This document shows, in pieces, positions 50,001 through 57,801 of a DNA stretch of 64,000 bases. Under the pieces are notes generated by a model, which was not told where the DNA came from, ran no database searches, and saw nothing but the letters and a program-made list of their open reading frames with translations. Each line of letters begins with the position of its first letter. Within the stretch, counting starts at the first letter, position 1. The position numbers were made by a program, and so were the translations under genes. Origin of the DNA: Runella aurantiaca. Its GTDB lineage: Bacteria; Bacteroidota; Bacteroidia; Cytophagales; Spirosomataceae. The stretch covers positions 124,001-188,000 of the forward strand of contig NZ_QPIW01000004.1 of assembly GCF_003339505.1 (NCBI RefSeq), in the 5' to 3' direction.

Positions 50001-50274
50001 CGGAACGAACAATAATATCCGAAAGCGAATAGGGGTTTTGGCGGTCGTGGTCAAAAACTTTGCATCGGATACCGTCATAACGTGCCAGTCCAGCCAACGT
50101 ACCAATCCATATAAAACCCGACGTATCTTGAGCAATTCCAGTGCAATAATGAATAGGAAGCCCCTGCTCAGGACTGAGGTGCTGAAAAGAGATTTCGGAA
50201 GATTGTCCAAACACCAGAACCTGTGTCCAACAGCTCAAAAGTAGACTAAAAAAAAGGGATGAGCTTGTCCGCAT
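47074..50274 (-). CDS. Hybrid-like sensor histidine kinase with reg_prop beta-propeller, Y_Y_Y and LytS-type kinase domains
   Basis: A 1066-residue membrane sensor. The start at 50274 gives a signal peptide (SSLFFSLLLSCWTQVLVFGQ); a longer frame to 50316 adds 14 residues. The periplasmic part contains about a dozen reg_prop blades (forms of GLARYDG, LWVGTQHGFNR, IWMGTDNGLACLD) that should form two seven-bladed propellers, then a Y_Y_Y domain (near 720-800; NNLFSFWLEGVKNDNGW). One helix (WWFQTLMVMLVVAVGVYIY) leads to a coiled linker and the LytS-type kinase with NQLNPHFLFNSLAVLDSL (His897) and LIENAIKHN. There is no attached receiver or AraC domain, unlike classic HTCS proteins. The nearby LytTR regulator is the likely partner; carbohydrate sensing is typical for the architecture. 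Confidence 0.93.
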   Translation of the reverse strand: MRTSSSLFFSLLLSCWTQVLVFGQSSEISFQHLSPEQGLPIHYCTGIAQDTSGFIWIGTLAGLARYDGIRCKVFDHDRQNPYSLSDIIVRSVLLSKNGTLWVGTQHGFNRMDFKTQQFERFHFTKYGERSDYIRCIGEDFRGKLWLGSANGLILFDPKTKQSELIKLPTDPSSKPLVYSVRSLLIDGPTVWIGTDLGLYRYNIEENSFQVFCKSDELGTIPDNSVTALAKHPKTGNIIVGTRNGTLSMLSLATEHFIKMEIPLAEPREISSLFFSKDGKLWICTQGQGIFCYHENQRKFINYQSQINVPNSLSSNYVRTAFQDRSGVLWFSTAYKGISRFNPASQSFTSPLKEANYQPTTANGGAINRIAIDSKENLWLGTDNGVVWVNQTTNTYKAYRHDPKNKYSLSDNGVNSIYVDPEDKVYVATQHFQHLDPATGKFTIYDHLPNEAMPSPPPIVSGRHFVAGRLVYDLHPTADGRVFIGTDEGLNIFDPKTKTFANRFNDERIRHLPLNRYNSLYTDSKQNLWVGCGVDEVLCISPDLSKVTTYRYQEDNPKSLPDNGVMSFSEDSKGNIWMGTDNGLACLDPKTQSFTNYFTRHGIANNYVSALIRVRNTLWMGTANGLTRYDEQQKRFVSFGRADNLEVLSIETKSVAKDKLGNLYFGGLYGLVRFHPDRVKTNTFVPPVVVTSLRVHGQEVLPTHIPQNNLPITLAYDENDLTIEAAALSYDHSENNLFSFWLEGVKNDNGWRTPTTQANISYLNVPPGEYTLHVKAANNDGVWNPAPYTLRIVINPPFWQTWWFQTLMVMLVVAVGVYIYRSRVKIIQREHATQVKLLEEQQVLQNQLNQELTEKLDFRQKFEIVQKQQVETERKAIMLEREKVLARYQGLINQLNPHFLFNSLAVLDSLIYKDHKLASKYLRQLTKVYRYLIENDDNEVVMLEQELRFARDFVSLLHMRYGTGLCVEIDIPDDLAHKKVVPVTFQNLIENAIKHNTTSLESPLWVKIREEDNYLIFENNLQKRGTVTTSNKKGLGDFRALYSYLTDRPMEVKETVDRFTVYVPLLD

Positions 50275-50603
50275 TTGTTGTGGCTGAAAAAAGTTAAGTA
50301 AGACGTAAAAGTGCAAAAAAATAGCCTTCTTTTACTTCGTTAAACGGATTTGACAAGCTGAATCGATAAAATTGGAATTGGATGAAAGTAAAAAGAAGGG
50401 GCTGAAGCGAAAAATAAAACTTACCAAAGCGTTGGTTTTTAGGGCTGAAACGGGGTAGAAAAAGCACTGAGCCGTAGGATAAAGGCGTTGAATCGTGGGA
50501 GTTTTGCCGTTGAATAAATTGCATTTTGAGTATAAAAATTAGTTTTTAGTTTTGTTTAAAATAGCGCTGATAAACAGCGCATTGTTTGTTAACTCATACG
50601 CAG
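50275..50603. other. Divergent intergenic region between the propeller kinase and DUF3592 genes
   Basis: About 330 bp, AT-rich. It holds a promoter candidate for the DUF3592 gene (50525-50554). No supported coding frame; a 76-codon minus-strand frame here has no family features. No consensus promoter was found for the kinase gene. Confidence 0.5.
50525..50554 (+). promoter_or_regulatory. Candidate promoter for the DUF3592 gene
   Basis: TTTG (50525-50528), 18-bp spacer, TAGTTTTG (50547-50554) match the Bacteroidota -33/-7 pattern. Expected start near 50561, about 43 nt before the ATG. Confidence 0.4.
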
Positions 50604-51299
50604 ATGAAGAATAATTTTTTCGGTATTTTCTTTGCCATATTTGCGGCCGTCGGGACGCTTTTCGGTGCCATTGGTTTTTTTACTTGGAGCGCCGATCAAA
50701 CAATCAAACGGAATGGTATCAAAACCACCGGGACGGTCGTCTCCTTCAGCAGTTCGTCAAAAGGAGGAAGGGCGCCTGTTATCTCGTTCATGACACAATC
50801 GGGGGAGAGCCGCACGTACTATTCTTCTACGTATTCAAGCCCGCCGTCTTACGATGAGGGGGAAAATGTAACCCTGTGGTATTTGCCCAATGACCCCGAC
50901 GAAGTCGTGCTTTCTGGGCTAGAGTCGTGGCTTTTGCCGGGTATTTTTGGCGGAATTGGACTTATTTTTGGGGCAATAGGTTACGGCGGATTTATCTGGC
51001 GCTGGCGTCGAAAACGCCTAAACGATTGGCTGCGCTTACATGGTCAAATTATCATGGCCGACGTGGTGGATGTCAGGTACAATACATCCCTTTCGGTAGG
51101 TGGAAAACATCCTTGGATGATTATTGCTCAATATTTTGAACCACAGTCTCAAAAGGTTTATAGCTACGAAAGCGATAATATTTGGTTCAATCCTGCGCCT
51201 TTTATGTCGCCTGGCCAAAAAGTGACGGTGCGTGTTTCTCCCAAAGATTATGGTGTGTACGAGGTAGATACTTCTTTTTTGCCAAAACAAGGAAATTGA
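50604..51299 (+). CDS. DUF3592 membrane protein
   Basis: A 231-residue protein with two strong membrane helices (IFFAIFAAVGTLFGAIGFF at the N-terminus and LLPGIFGGIGLIFGAIGYGG near 115-135). Between them lies a DUF3592 domain (RNGIKTTGTVVSFSSSSKGG, VISFMTQSGESRTYYSSTY, ENVTLWYLPNDPDEV), and a second similar beta-rich region follows the second helix (DVVDVRYNTSLSVGGKHPWM, KVTVRVSPKDYGVYEVD). The ATG at 50604 is used; a TTG six codons upstream is possible. The function is unknown; relatives are envelope-associated. A promoter lies upstream and a terminator (51332-51359) downstream, so it is a single-gene transcript. Confidence 0.87.
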   Translation: MKNNFFGIFFAIFAAVGTLFGAIGFFTWSADQTIKRNGIKTTGTVVSFSSSSKGGRAPVISFMTQSGESRTYYSSTYSSPPSYDEGENVTLWYLPNDPDEVVLSGLESWLLPGIFGGIGLIFGAIGYGGFIWRWRRKRLNDWLRLHGQIIMADVVDVRYNTSLSVGGKHPWMIIAQYFEPQSQKVYSYESDNIWFNPAPFMSPGQKVTVRVSPKDYGVYEVDTSFLPKQGN

Positions 51300-51331
51300 T
51301 TTTGGGAAATGAACTAGGGCGTTATTGACGG

Positions 51332-51359
51332 ACGCGGAGGGGCTTCTCCGCGTTTTTTT
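51332..51359 (+). terminator. Intrinsic terminator after the DUF3592 gene
   Basis: ACGCGGAG (51332-51339) pairs with CTCCGCGT (51346-51353) around a 6-nt loop, followed by a T-run to 51359. It lies 33 bp after the DUF3592 stop. Confidence 0.85.
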
Positions 51360-51402
51360 GTAGTTTTGAGCCTCATTTATCAAAAAGATAACCTTACATT
51401 CA

Positions 51403-51870
51403 ATGGAACAATTAGACTGCCTCAATCAAGTTGCTGAGTTTCACCGCACTTTCAAACACCCCATTTTAGATACCCCCCAAATTCCGTCGGCAGACCGCTG
51501 CAATCTGCGTGTGGCCCTGATTGCGGAAGAACTGAAAGAACTCGAAGTGGCGATTTTGGAGAAAGACATCGTGGGCGTTGCCGATGCCTTGGCCGATATT
51601 CAGTACGTTTTGTCGGGTGCGGTGTTGGAGTTTGGATTGGGGAGCAAGTTCAAAGCCCTGTTTGATGAAGTACAACGCTCAAACATGAGCAAAGCCTGCA
51701 ATACCATCGAAGAAGCCGAAGCCACCGTTAAGCACTTTGAGGCCAAAGGAACGGAATGTTATTATAAAGAAGACAGCGAAAAATACCTCGTGTACCGAAC
51801 CGCCGACAACAAGACCTTGAAGTCCGTTTTTTATTCTCCCGCCGACTTGGAAAGCATTGTGGAGGCTTAA
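51403..51870 (+). CDS. MazG-like nucleoside triphosphate pyrophosphohydrolase
   Basis: A 155-residue all-alpha NTP pyrophosphatase. The metal site reads LIAEELKELEVAI (Glu42, Glu43, Glu46: EExxE) followed by VADALADIQYV (Asp61, Asp65: DxxxD), the signature of the MazG/HisE/dUTPase-like superfamily. The C-terminal 45 residues (EDSEKYLVYRTADNKTLKSV) form an extension found in this subgroup of phage and Bacteroidota proteins. Probably removes pyrophosphate from non-canonical or deoxy NTPs. The stop is 10 bp before the DinB-like gene, so the two are likely cotranscribed, although no joint role is known. Confidence 0.92.
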   Translation: MEQLDCLNQVAEFHRTFKHPILDTPQIPSADRCNLRVALIAEELKELEVAILEKDIVGVADALADIQYVLSGAVLEFGLGSKFKALFDEVQRSNMSKACNTIEEAEATVKHFEAKGTECYYKEDSEKYLVYRTADNKTLKSVFYSPADLESIVEA

Positions 51871-51880
51871 TGATAAAAAT

Positions 51881-52402
51881 ATGACGCCCATTGAAACCCG
51901 TGAAGTGTGGCTGAGAGGTCCACTGCCTGAAATTCCTGCTTTGCTACAACCGGTAGCCCATGCGCTATTGCAGGCGCGCGAAGAAGTGCAGGCGTTGGCC
52001 AAAGATTTTCCCGAAAATAAACTATGGGAGCGCCCCGCAGGAGTCGCTTCGGTAGGGTTTCACTTGCAACACCTGACCGGGGTACTCGACCGGCTTTTTA
52101 CCTACGCCCGGGCCGAATCCCTGAACGCTGCGCAGTTGCAATGGCTCGCCAACGAAGGCAAACCGCAGGAAAATCTGGAATCGTTTGAGGCGTTGTTTCA
52201 ATTGTTTAGTCAACAGGTAGAGCAGGTATTGGCGCAAATTCAACGTACCAATCCCGAAACCCTGACCGAGATTCGGGGTGTTGGGCGCGCCCAAATTCCC
52301 TCGACCGTACTAGGATTGCTTTTTCACGCGGCGGAGCATACCCAACGGCATGTGGGGCAACTGCTGGTAACGGTGGCGGTAGTACGTGCAAGTTTGACGT
52401 AG
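51881..52402 (+). CDS. DinB/DfsA-type four-helix protein
   Basis: A 173-residue DinB-superfamily protein: four-helix bundle with PALLQPVAHALLQAREEVQAL, a metal-ligand-like VGFHLQHLTGVLDRLFTYA (His in helix 2), and LGLLFHAAEHTQRHVGQLLV with a His-x-x-x-His pattern in the last helix, giving the three-His metal site typical of DinB/YfiT-type proteins (thiol S-transferase or hydrolase-like enzymes in characterised relatives). The ATG at 51881 is used; a TTG eight codons upstream would overlap the MazG gene. Probably cotranscribed with the MazG-like gene. The reaction is unknown. Confidence 0.88.
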   Translation: MTPIETREVWLRGPLPEIPALLQPVAHALLQAREEVQALAKDFPENKLWERPAGVASVGFHLQHLTGVLDRLFTYARAESLNAAQLQWLANEGKPQENLESFEALFQLFSQQVEQVLAQIQRTNPETLTEIRGVGRAQIPSTVLGLLFHAAEHTQRHVGQLLVTVAVVRASLT

Positions 52403-52430
52403 AAGTGTGGTTTTTTTTCTACACTTTTTT
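52403..52430 (+). terminator. Intrinsic terminator after the DinB-like gene
   Basis: AAGTGTGG (52403-52410) pairs with CTACACTT (52419-52426) with one G-T pair around a T8 loop, followed by a T-run. It begins directly after the stop codon. Confidence 0.65.
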
Positions 52431-52460
52431 GTGAAATAAGCGCGTTTTCGGCAATAAATA

Positions 52461-52472
52461 GGGAATATTCCC
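52461..52472. promoter_or_regulatory. Perfect 12-bp palindrome upstream of the DUF1328 gene
   Basis: GGGAATATTCCC is fully self-complementary and lies 77 bp before the DUF1328 start. A second weaker dyad centred on TAAT (about 52506-52529) lies between it and the gene. No TAnnTTTG promoter was found, so control by an alternative sigma factor is possible. Confidence 0.3.
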
Positions 52473-52549
52473 CAAAATAGGTCTGGTCATAGCATTTTAA
52501 GGAATAGGGTAGTTTAATAACTATTCTAACTTCAAAACGACCTACTACT

Positions 52550-52711
52550 ATGATACGCTGGACCGTAATTTTGTTAGTTGTAGCCCTTATTGCGGCTGTT
52601 TTAGGATTTGGCGGTATTGCAGCAAGCGCTGCTGGCTTGGCCAAAATTGTATTCTACATTGCGATTGTGTTGTTTTTGTTGAGTTTAATTGCCGGACGAA
52701 GCAAAATATAA
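52550..52711 (+). CDS. DUF1328 small membrane protein (YtjA-like)
   Basis: A 53-residue protein almost wholly made of two membrane helices: [19 protein letters not shown] and [19 protein letters not shown], joined by [10 protein letters not shown]. This is the exact plan and sequence pattern of DUF1328 (YtjA) proteins, which are envelope-stress related in some bacteria and have no known activity. ATG at 52550, TAA at 52709-52711. The gene is flanked by a terminator on each side (52403-52430 and 52735-52769), so it is a self-contained transcript, preceded by a 12-bp palindrome that may be regulatory. Confidence 0.9.
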   Translation: MIRWTVILLVVALIAAVLGFGGIAASAAGLAKIVFYIAIVLFLLSLIAGRSKI

Positions 52712-52734
52712 ATAAACGCCCGCTAACGCATCAA

Positions 52735-52769
52735 AGGCCAGAAACGATTCGTTTTTGGCCTCTTTTTTT
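52735..52769 (+). terminator. Intrinsic terminator after the DUF1328 gene
   Basis: AGGCCAGAAACG (52735-52746) pairs with CGTTTTTGGCCT (52750-52761) over 12 bp with one G-T pair and a 3-nt loop, followed by C and a T7 run (52763-52769). It also lies 12 bp beyond the stop of the convergent GNAT gene. Confidence 0.88.
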
Positions 52770-52780
52770 ACACAAATTTT

Positions 52781-53236
52781 CTATTTCAATTCCATGTGTA
52801 AAATAGGATAAGGCTTACCCAAACCATCAAGTTCTGAACGACTTACAACCACAAATCCCATGCGTTCATAAAACCCTAATGCTTGAGGGTTTTGCTCATT
52901 GACATCTACTTTTCGTACGTTTAATTGATGAATAGCATGGTGCACAAATTGCGCTCCGATGCCCTTGCCGCGCGCGTCGGGATGGATAAAAAGCATTTCA
53001 AGGCTATCGCCGTGGACGCCCATAAAGCCCAGAATCCGCCCTGTTGCGTCTTTGGTGCAGACCAAATCGACGGCTTTTAGGTACTCATTCAGAATCAATG
53101 GTTTGAAATAAAGAATATCGGCCTCGGGCAGAAAGTGATGAGTTGCCCGCACCGATGCCTCCCAAACCTCAGTAACTTCAGGATAATCGGACGGAAAAAC
53201 GGGCTCAAGAAGCAGTTGGTTTTTAGAGTTGTTCAT
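52781..53236 (-). CDS. GNAT family N-acetyltransferase
   Basis: A 151-residue acetyl-CoA-dependent acetyltransferase. The acetyl-CoA site reads MLFIHPDARGKGIGAQFVHHAI (motif A, R/Q-x-x-G-x-G/A as RGKGIG), preceded by GRILGFMGVHGDSLEMLF and followed by VDVNEQNPQALGFYERMGFVV (motif B). The start at 53236 (MNNSKNQLLLEPVFP) is preferred over 53269, which adds 11 residues without match. The substrate is unknown; relatives acetylate amines of small molecules or protein N-termini. It is transcribed alone, divergent from the GH20 gene. Confidence 0.92.
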   Translation of the reverse strand: MNNSKNQLLLEPVFPSDYPEVTEVWEASVRATHHFLPEADILYFKPLILNEYLKAVDLVCTKDATGRILGFMGVHGDSLEMLFIHPDARGKGIGAQFVHHAIHQLNVRKVDVNEQNPQALGFYERMGFVVVSRSELDGLGKPYPILHMELK

Positions 53237-53380
53237 GGGTAATGTCGGCTGAAGTGAAATCAACTGCAAAATGGGGTACGTTTGGTTTTTTACAAAACGA
53301 TTTGTTAAAAAACAGCAATGTTCATTTACTTTTGCGTTTCATCAACGTATCGTATTCCTTTTCTAACTGCTCCATTCCAA

Positions 53381-55915
53381 ATGATTCGTTACATTCTACC
53401 GACGCTTTTATTGATTTCTTCCGCTTTGTGGGCGCAAGTAGCCGCTCCCCCGTTAAAAATCAGTTGGGAAATCATTGAAAACAACCACCAAGGAAAATCG
53501 GCTTCGCTTACCGCTTTTACCATTACCAATACGGGTAAAAAACCGCTTCCCAAAAACGGCTGGACGATGTATTTCAATTTTGTCCGCAAAGTAGATACGA
53601 CGCTATCGACCGACTTGAAAGTGCGTCACATCAACGGAGATTTGTTTCAATTGGTGCCCACCGCCAGTTTTCAGGGGCTTAAACCGGGTGCTTCGGTGCA
53701 GGTCAATTTTATCTCTGAAGCATGGGTGGTCAATTTTACCGATGGCCCCGCTGGCCTGTATTGGGTGTGGGACCAACAACCCGAAAAAGGCTATTCGCTG
53801 ACTGATTATACCATAAAACCTTCCACTCAACCGCGTCAATACCAGCGGTTTGCGGGAGATAAATTGGGGCTTATTTCGCCCGCCATGACCTTTGCCCAAA
53901 ATAAATCCATTCAGGATATTCCCGAAAAAGAAATTCCTAAAATCCTCCCAACTCCCCAACACTACCGTGAAACGGGAACTTCTTTGGTGATTACGCCCGA
54001 AACTAAACTTTTTGCTCCCGCTGATTTCAAAGAAGAAGGCTCTTTTTTGGCTGGACAGTTGAGTTCAATGCTTGGGAAATCTTTGGCTTCAAGTACGCAA
54101 AAGGCCGAAGCTGCCATTGTTTTTCGGGTGGATAGCAGCCTCGCAAAAGAAGCGTATCGGTTGGTTGTCAATGAAAAAGGGGCAGAGATTGCCGCCGCTG
54201 ACCGGGCGGGTGCTTTTTATGGAGTGCAGTCATTGTTGGCGTTGCTGCCCCCTACTTTGTGGGGGAAAACGCAGGCGAGCTTAACCGTAGCGGGTGTTGA
54301 AGTAAACGACCAACCCCGTTTTGGTCATCGGGCCATCATGTTGGACATTGCCCGTAATTTCCATTCCAAAAAACAGCTTTTAAAATTGCTCGACTTGATG
54401 GGTTTTTATAAACTCAACGTGCTGCATTTGCATTTTTCAGATGATGAAGGCTGGCGTTTGGAAATGCCTTCGCTGCCCGAATTGACGCAGGTAGGGGCCA
54501 CGCGCGGGCACTCCAATACCCCACTAAAAAATCTCCCTCCTGCCTATGGCTCTGGCCCCGACCTAACCGCCAATGCGGGCACAGGGTACTACAGTCGATT
54601 GGAATTTGTGGATATTTTACGCTACGCCACCGCGCGTCATATCAAAGTGATTCCCGAAATAGAAGCACCGGGTCACGCCCGGGCGGCCATTAAGGCGATG
54701 GAAGCGCGGTACATGACCAAACTCGCCGAAGGCCGCAAAGTGGAAGCCGAAAAATACCTCTTGCACGACCCCACCGACCGCTCGGTGTATCGCTCGGTAC
54801 AGATGTACAACGACAATGTCATCAACGTGGCGTTGCCTTCCGCCTATCGTTTTTTAGAAACCGTCACCGATGATATTTTGGCGATGTACCGCGAAGCAGG
54901 CGCGCCACTCGAAACCATTCATTACGGCGGCGACGAAGTCCCGACGGGCGTTTGGACCAGTTCTCCGGCGGTCGAAAAGCTCCGTCAGCAAAATCCAGAA
55001 CTGAAAACAACCGACGACCTTTGGTATTATTTCTACGGAAAAATCAACGATTTGGTCCAAAAACGAGGCTTGTTTTTGTATGGTTGGGAAGAAATTGCGA
55101 TGCGAAAAACGCTCCTCGACGGCAAAAGTCACATTATTCCCAATCCTGATTTTGTAGGGCAAGATATGCAGGTGGATGTGTGGAACAACGTACTGGGCTG
55201 GGGTGCCGAAGACTTGGCGTATCGACTGGCCAATGCGGGCTACAAAGTGGTACTGTCGTGCGTGACGCACTTGTATTTTGATATGTCGTACTACAAATCT
55301 TTTGACGAACCCGGCTACTATTGGGGTGCGTATACCGACGTCGACAAACCGTTTTCGTTCATTCCTTACGATTATTTCAAAAATTCCAAAGAAGACCGTC
55401 TGGGCAATCCCCTCGACCGTTCTATTTTCAACGGAAAAGAGCGTCTCACCGATTACGGAAAGCAAAATATTGTGGGTATTCAGGGGCTTCTCTGGAGCGA
55501 AACGGTCAATTCGCCCGAAAGAATGGACTACATGATGTTGCCAAAACTCATGGGAATGGCCGAACGGGCATGGGCGCAGTCGCCCGCTTGGGCGGAAACG
55601 AATGATGAAAAAGCCTACCAAAAAGCGTGGTCGGTTTTTGCCAATCAACTTGGCAAACGTGAATTGCCGCGTCTCGAATCGTTTGCGGGAGGGTTTGCTT
55701 ATCGTTTGCCAACGGCAGGGGCTCTAGTGGAAGGAAATGAAGTAAAGGCTAATGTACAATTGCCCGGATTAACTATCCGTTATACGACTGATGGCACAGA
55801 ACCTACGGCCAATAGCGCGGTATATTCGCAGTCTATCTTGCTGAGTAAAGGCATGAAATTTAGGGTGTTCAACAGTGCTGGTCGCGCGGGAAGAACTGTG
55901 GAGGTGAATCCGTAG
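53381..55915 (+). CDS. Beta-N-acetylhexosaminidase, GH20, exported
   Basis: An 844-residue exo-hexosaminidase. Signal peptide (LPTLLLISSALWAQ); an N-terminal carbohydrate-binding CHB_HEX-type domain (about 25-170: ISWEIIENNHQGKSASLTAF); a GH20b-type domain (about 195-310: EAYRLVVNEKGAEIAAADRA, AFYGVQSLLALLP); and the catalytic TIM barrel (from about 320: RFGHRAIMLDIARNFHSKKQ, HFSDDEGWRLEMPSL). The catalytic pair is Asp518-Glu519 in HYGGDEVPTG. The last about 75 residues (PTAGALVEGNEVKANVQLPG) resemble a chitobiase C-terminal domain. It would remove terminal GlcNAc or GalNAc from chitooligosaccharides or glycans outside the cytoplasm. The gene stands alone, and the ATG at 53381 gives the signal peptide. 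Confidence 0.95.
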   Translation: MIRYILPTLLLISSALWAQVAAPPLKISWEIIENNHQGKSASLTAFTITNTGKKPLPKNGWTMYFNFVRKVDTTLSTDLKVRHINGDLFQLVPTASFQGLKPGASVQVNFISEAWVVNFTDGPAGLYWVWDQQPEKGYSLTDYTIKPSTQPRQYQRFAGDKLGLISPAMTFAQNKSIQDIPEKEIPKILPTPQHYRETGTSLVITPETKLFAPADFKEEGSFLAGQLSSMLGKSLASSTQKAEAAIVFRVDSSLAKEAYRLVVNEKGAEIAAADRAGAFYGVQSLLALLPPTLWGKTQASLTVAGVEVNDQPRFGHRAIMLDIARNFHSKKQLLKLLDLMGFYKLNVLHLHFSDDEGWRLEMPSLPELTQVGATRGHSNTPLKNLPPAYGSGPDLTANAGTGYYSRLEFVDILRYATARHIKVIPEIEAPGHARAAIKAMEARYMTKLAEGRKVEAEKYLLHDPTDRSVYRSVQMYNDNVINVALPSAYRFLETVTDDILAMYREAGAPLETIHYGGDEVPTGVWTSSPAVEKLRQQNPELKTTDDLWYYFYGKINDLVQKRGLFLYGWEEIAMRKTLLDGKSHIIPNPDFVGQDMQVDVWNNVLGWGAEDLAYRLANAGYKVVLSCVTHLYFDMSYYKSFDEPGYYWGAYTDVDKPFSFIPYDYFKNSKEDRLGNPLDRSIFNGKERLTDYGKQNIVGIQGLLWSETVNSPERMDYMMLPKLMGMAERAWAQSPAWAETNDEKAYQKAWSVFANQLGKRELPRLESFAGGFAYRLPTAGALVEGNEVKANVQLPGLTIRYTTDGTEPTANSAVYSQSILLSKGMKFRVFNSAGRAGRTVEVNP

Positions 55916-56075
55916 CAATGCTATTTATAAATCTCAAGAATGACAGCCGTATATCCCTGCGAACGAGCAGTCATAAAAATATCGTAATCGTTCCAATCAA
56001 GTAATTAAGCAAATTTATTCATACAAAGTCGCAGTAGCGCAAACTTATAAAATGTGCGATGAAATTGCACCCGCA

Positions 56076-57422
56076 TTACTTCCTATTCCACCATTTCACT
56101 CCCAAATACAAAGGATAACTCAGTATCAGAAAGCCGAGCGCATAGACGCTACTGCCGGGGTCTTGAAAGCCAGCCCCAATCAAAAATGCCAAAGAAGCAA
56201 TCAACACAATCCACGGAATGAGGGGATAGCCGGGCACTTTCCAAGGGCGTGGAATGTCGGGTTCAGTTTTGCGGAGGTACAACAACGACGCAAAGCCCGA
56301 AGTATAGCCAATCACGAAGAAAAACGTGGCGATGTCGGAGAGTTTGCCGCTGGCTTCCTTGCCACTGACGATAAACAAAACGGCCATCGCAACCGACAAC
56401 GGCATGGCAATGCTGGGCGTACCGCCGGCATTGACGCGGGTGGCCTGCGAAATAAACAGTCCATCGCGGCCCATGGAATAAAGCACGCGGGGGTTAAACA
56501 TCACCTGCGCGTTGACAATCCCTAGAATGGAAATCATCAGAAAGAACGTCACAATTTTGCCCGATTGCTCGCCGAAAATCAACGTAATGGCATCGGCGGC
56601 GGCGAGTTTGGATTGTTGCAATACGGGCATGGGCAAAATGTACAGAATGGCGGCGTTGACCAGTAAGTAGATGGCTACAATGAGCGCCAGCCCGCCGAGC
56701 ATGGACTTGGGCAGGTTGCGGGACGGGTCGGCATCTTCTTCGGCAAAATAGGCGGCGGTGTGCCAGCCGTCGTAGGTATAAAAAATGGCTTGTAGCGCAA
56801 AGATAATGGCTCCAATCATAGAACCTTTTTGCATGGCGTCGGCGGTCGTTTCTACTACTTGTGTGGGCGTAACGGCGTCGCCGTAGATAAAACAAATCAC
56901 GACAAACGCAAAAAGACCCACGGCTTTGGCCACGCTCATGATTTCTTGGGCGCGGCTGGCGGTGCGTAGGCCAATCCAATGAAGCAGCCCAAGGGCCAAC
57001 AAAATGCCCACTGCCATGAAAGATTCATACCCAGCCGTTTGGGGCAAAAGTAGCGCGATGTATTCGCTCATGGTAAAGGCCCCGAAGGCCGTGGCGGAAG
57101 ACGTGCCCAGCCAACTGTTGAAGCCTACCACAAAGCCCGCGTAGCCTCCAAACGCCCGTTTGGCATAAACATACCAAGCGCCTGCTTTGGGAAACGTAAC
57201 CCCTAACTCAATGGTACAGAGTACCCCCAGTAGTGCGTATATGCTCACCAGCACCCACACACCCATAATGAGCCACGGGTCGCCGAGGGCATTGGCGATG
57301 GGGCCAGGTTTGCGCAGAATACCCGTGCCGATGGTGCCGCCGATGGTGACGGCGATGCCAAAACCTACGCCGAGGATTTTAAGTAATTGATTGTTTTTAG
57401 GTTGTGGGTCAACAGATTGCAT
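56076..57422 (-). CDS. APC family amino acid permease
   Basis: A 448-residue transporter with 12 predicted helices and the family start VGFGIAVTIGGTIGTGILRKPG, the GSG-like helix-1 break typical of the LeuT fold, SIYALLGVLCTIELGVTFPKAGAWYVYAKRAFG in helices 2-3 (about 50-85), and FYTYDGWHTAAYFAEEDADPSRNLPKSM (about 210-240), where the acidic stretch follows helix 6. Substrates of this subgroup are amino acids or polyamines, and exchange is possible. It is transcribed alone. The downstream region (55916-56075, convergent with GH20) has no clear terminator. A 379-bp gap upstream holds no recognised promoter. Confidence 0.93.
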   Translation of the reverse strand: MQSVDPQPKNNQLLKILGVGFGIAVTIGGTIGTGILRKPGPIANALGDPWLIMGVWVLVSIYALLGVLCTIELGVTFPKAGAWYVYAKRAFGGYAGFVVGFNSWLGTSSATAFGAFTMSEYIALLLPQTAGYESFMAVGILLALGLLHWIGLRTASRAQEIMSVAKAVGLFAFVVICFIYGDAVTPTQVVETTADAMQKGSMIGAIIFALQAIFYTYDGWHTAAYFAEEDADPSRNLPKSMLGGLALIVAIYLLVNAAILYILPMPVLQQSKLAAADAITLIFGEQSGKIVTFFLMISILGIVNAQVMFNPRVLYSMGRDGLFISQATRVNAGGTPSIAMPLSVAMAVLFIVSGKEASGKLSDIATFFFVIGYTSGFASLLYLRKTEPDIPRPWKVPGYPLIPWIVLIASLAFLIGAGFQDPGSSVYALGFLILSYPLYLGVKWWNRK

Positions 57423-57801
57423 GTAAGTTAGGTTGGTTACAAAACACCTTTGTTGGCAGTGAGACTGCCAGTAGAGGTGGAGATTGGGCGGCGGTTGCTA
57501 AATTGGTAAAAAAAAGCCAATCAGCATAATTTTCGGTATGAATTGACTTGTTTAAAAAACAGCAAAGGGCGGTGTTTTGGGGCAAATTTGGTTGAAATTT
57601 CCCCTGGTATTTTTCGATTAGAGGGTCTAATTATTGAGAAGTGTATGAAAATATGCGCTATTTTTCGTTTTATTTGTCAAAATTGGCTCCCGAGTCGGTA
57701 GTTGAGTCTGGCACAGTGTTTTTATTATTATTCTTGCCAGTAAAGGGTTTTGTGCCTTTTCAATGCTCAATTTTTGTTAAACCGTCAAAACCTACGACTA
57801 A
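57423..57801. other. Divergent intergenic region between the APC permease and a membrane-protein gene
   Basis: 379 bp, AT-rich, with no supported coding frame (the longest obvious one from an ATG near 57644 ends after 18 codons). No TTTG-N19..21-TAnnTTTG promoter, no strong dyad and no terminator were found. Confidence 0.5.

Noticed and set aside
54854-55648. Long antisense open frame (264 codons) opposite the GH20 gene
   Set aside because: No family features; its frame follows from the codon bias of the hexosaminidase gene, which is conserved with catalytic residues in the other strand.
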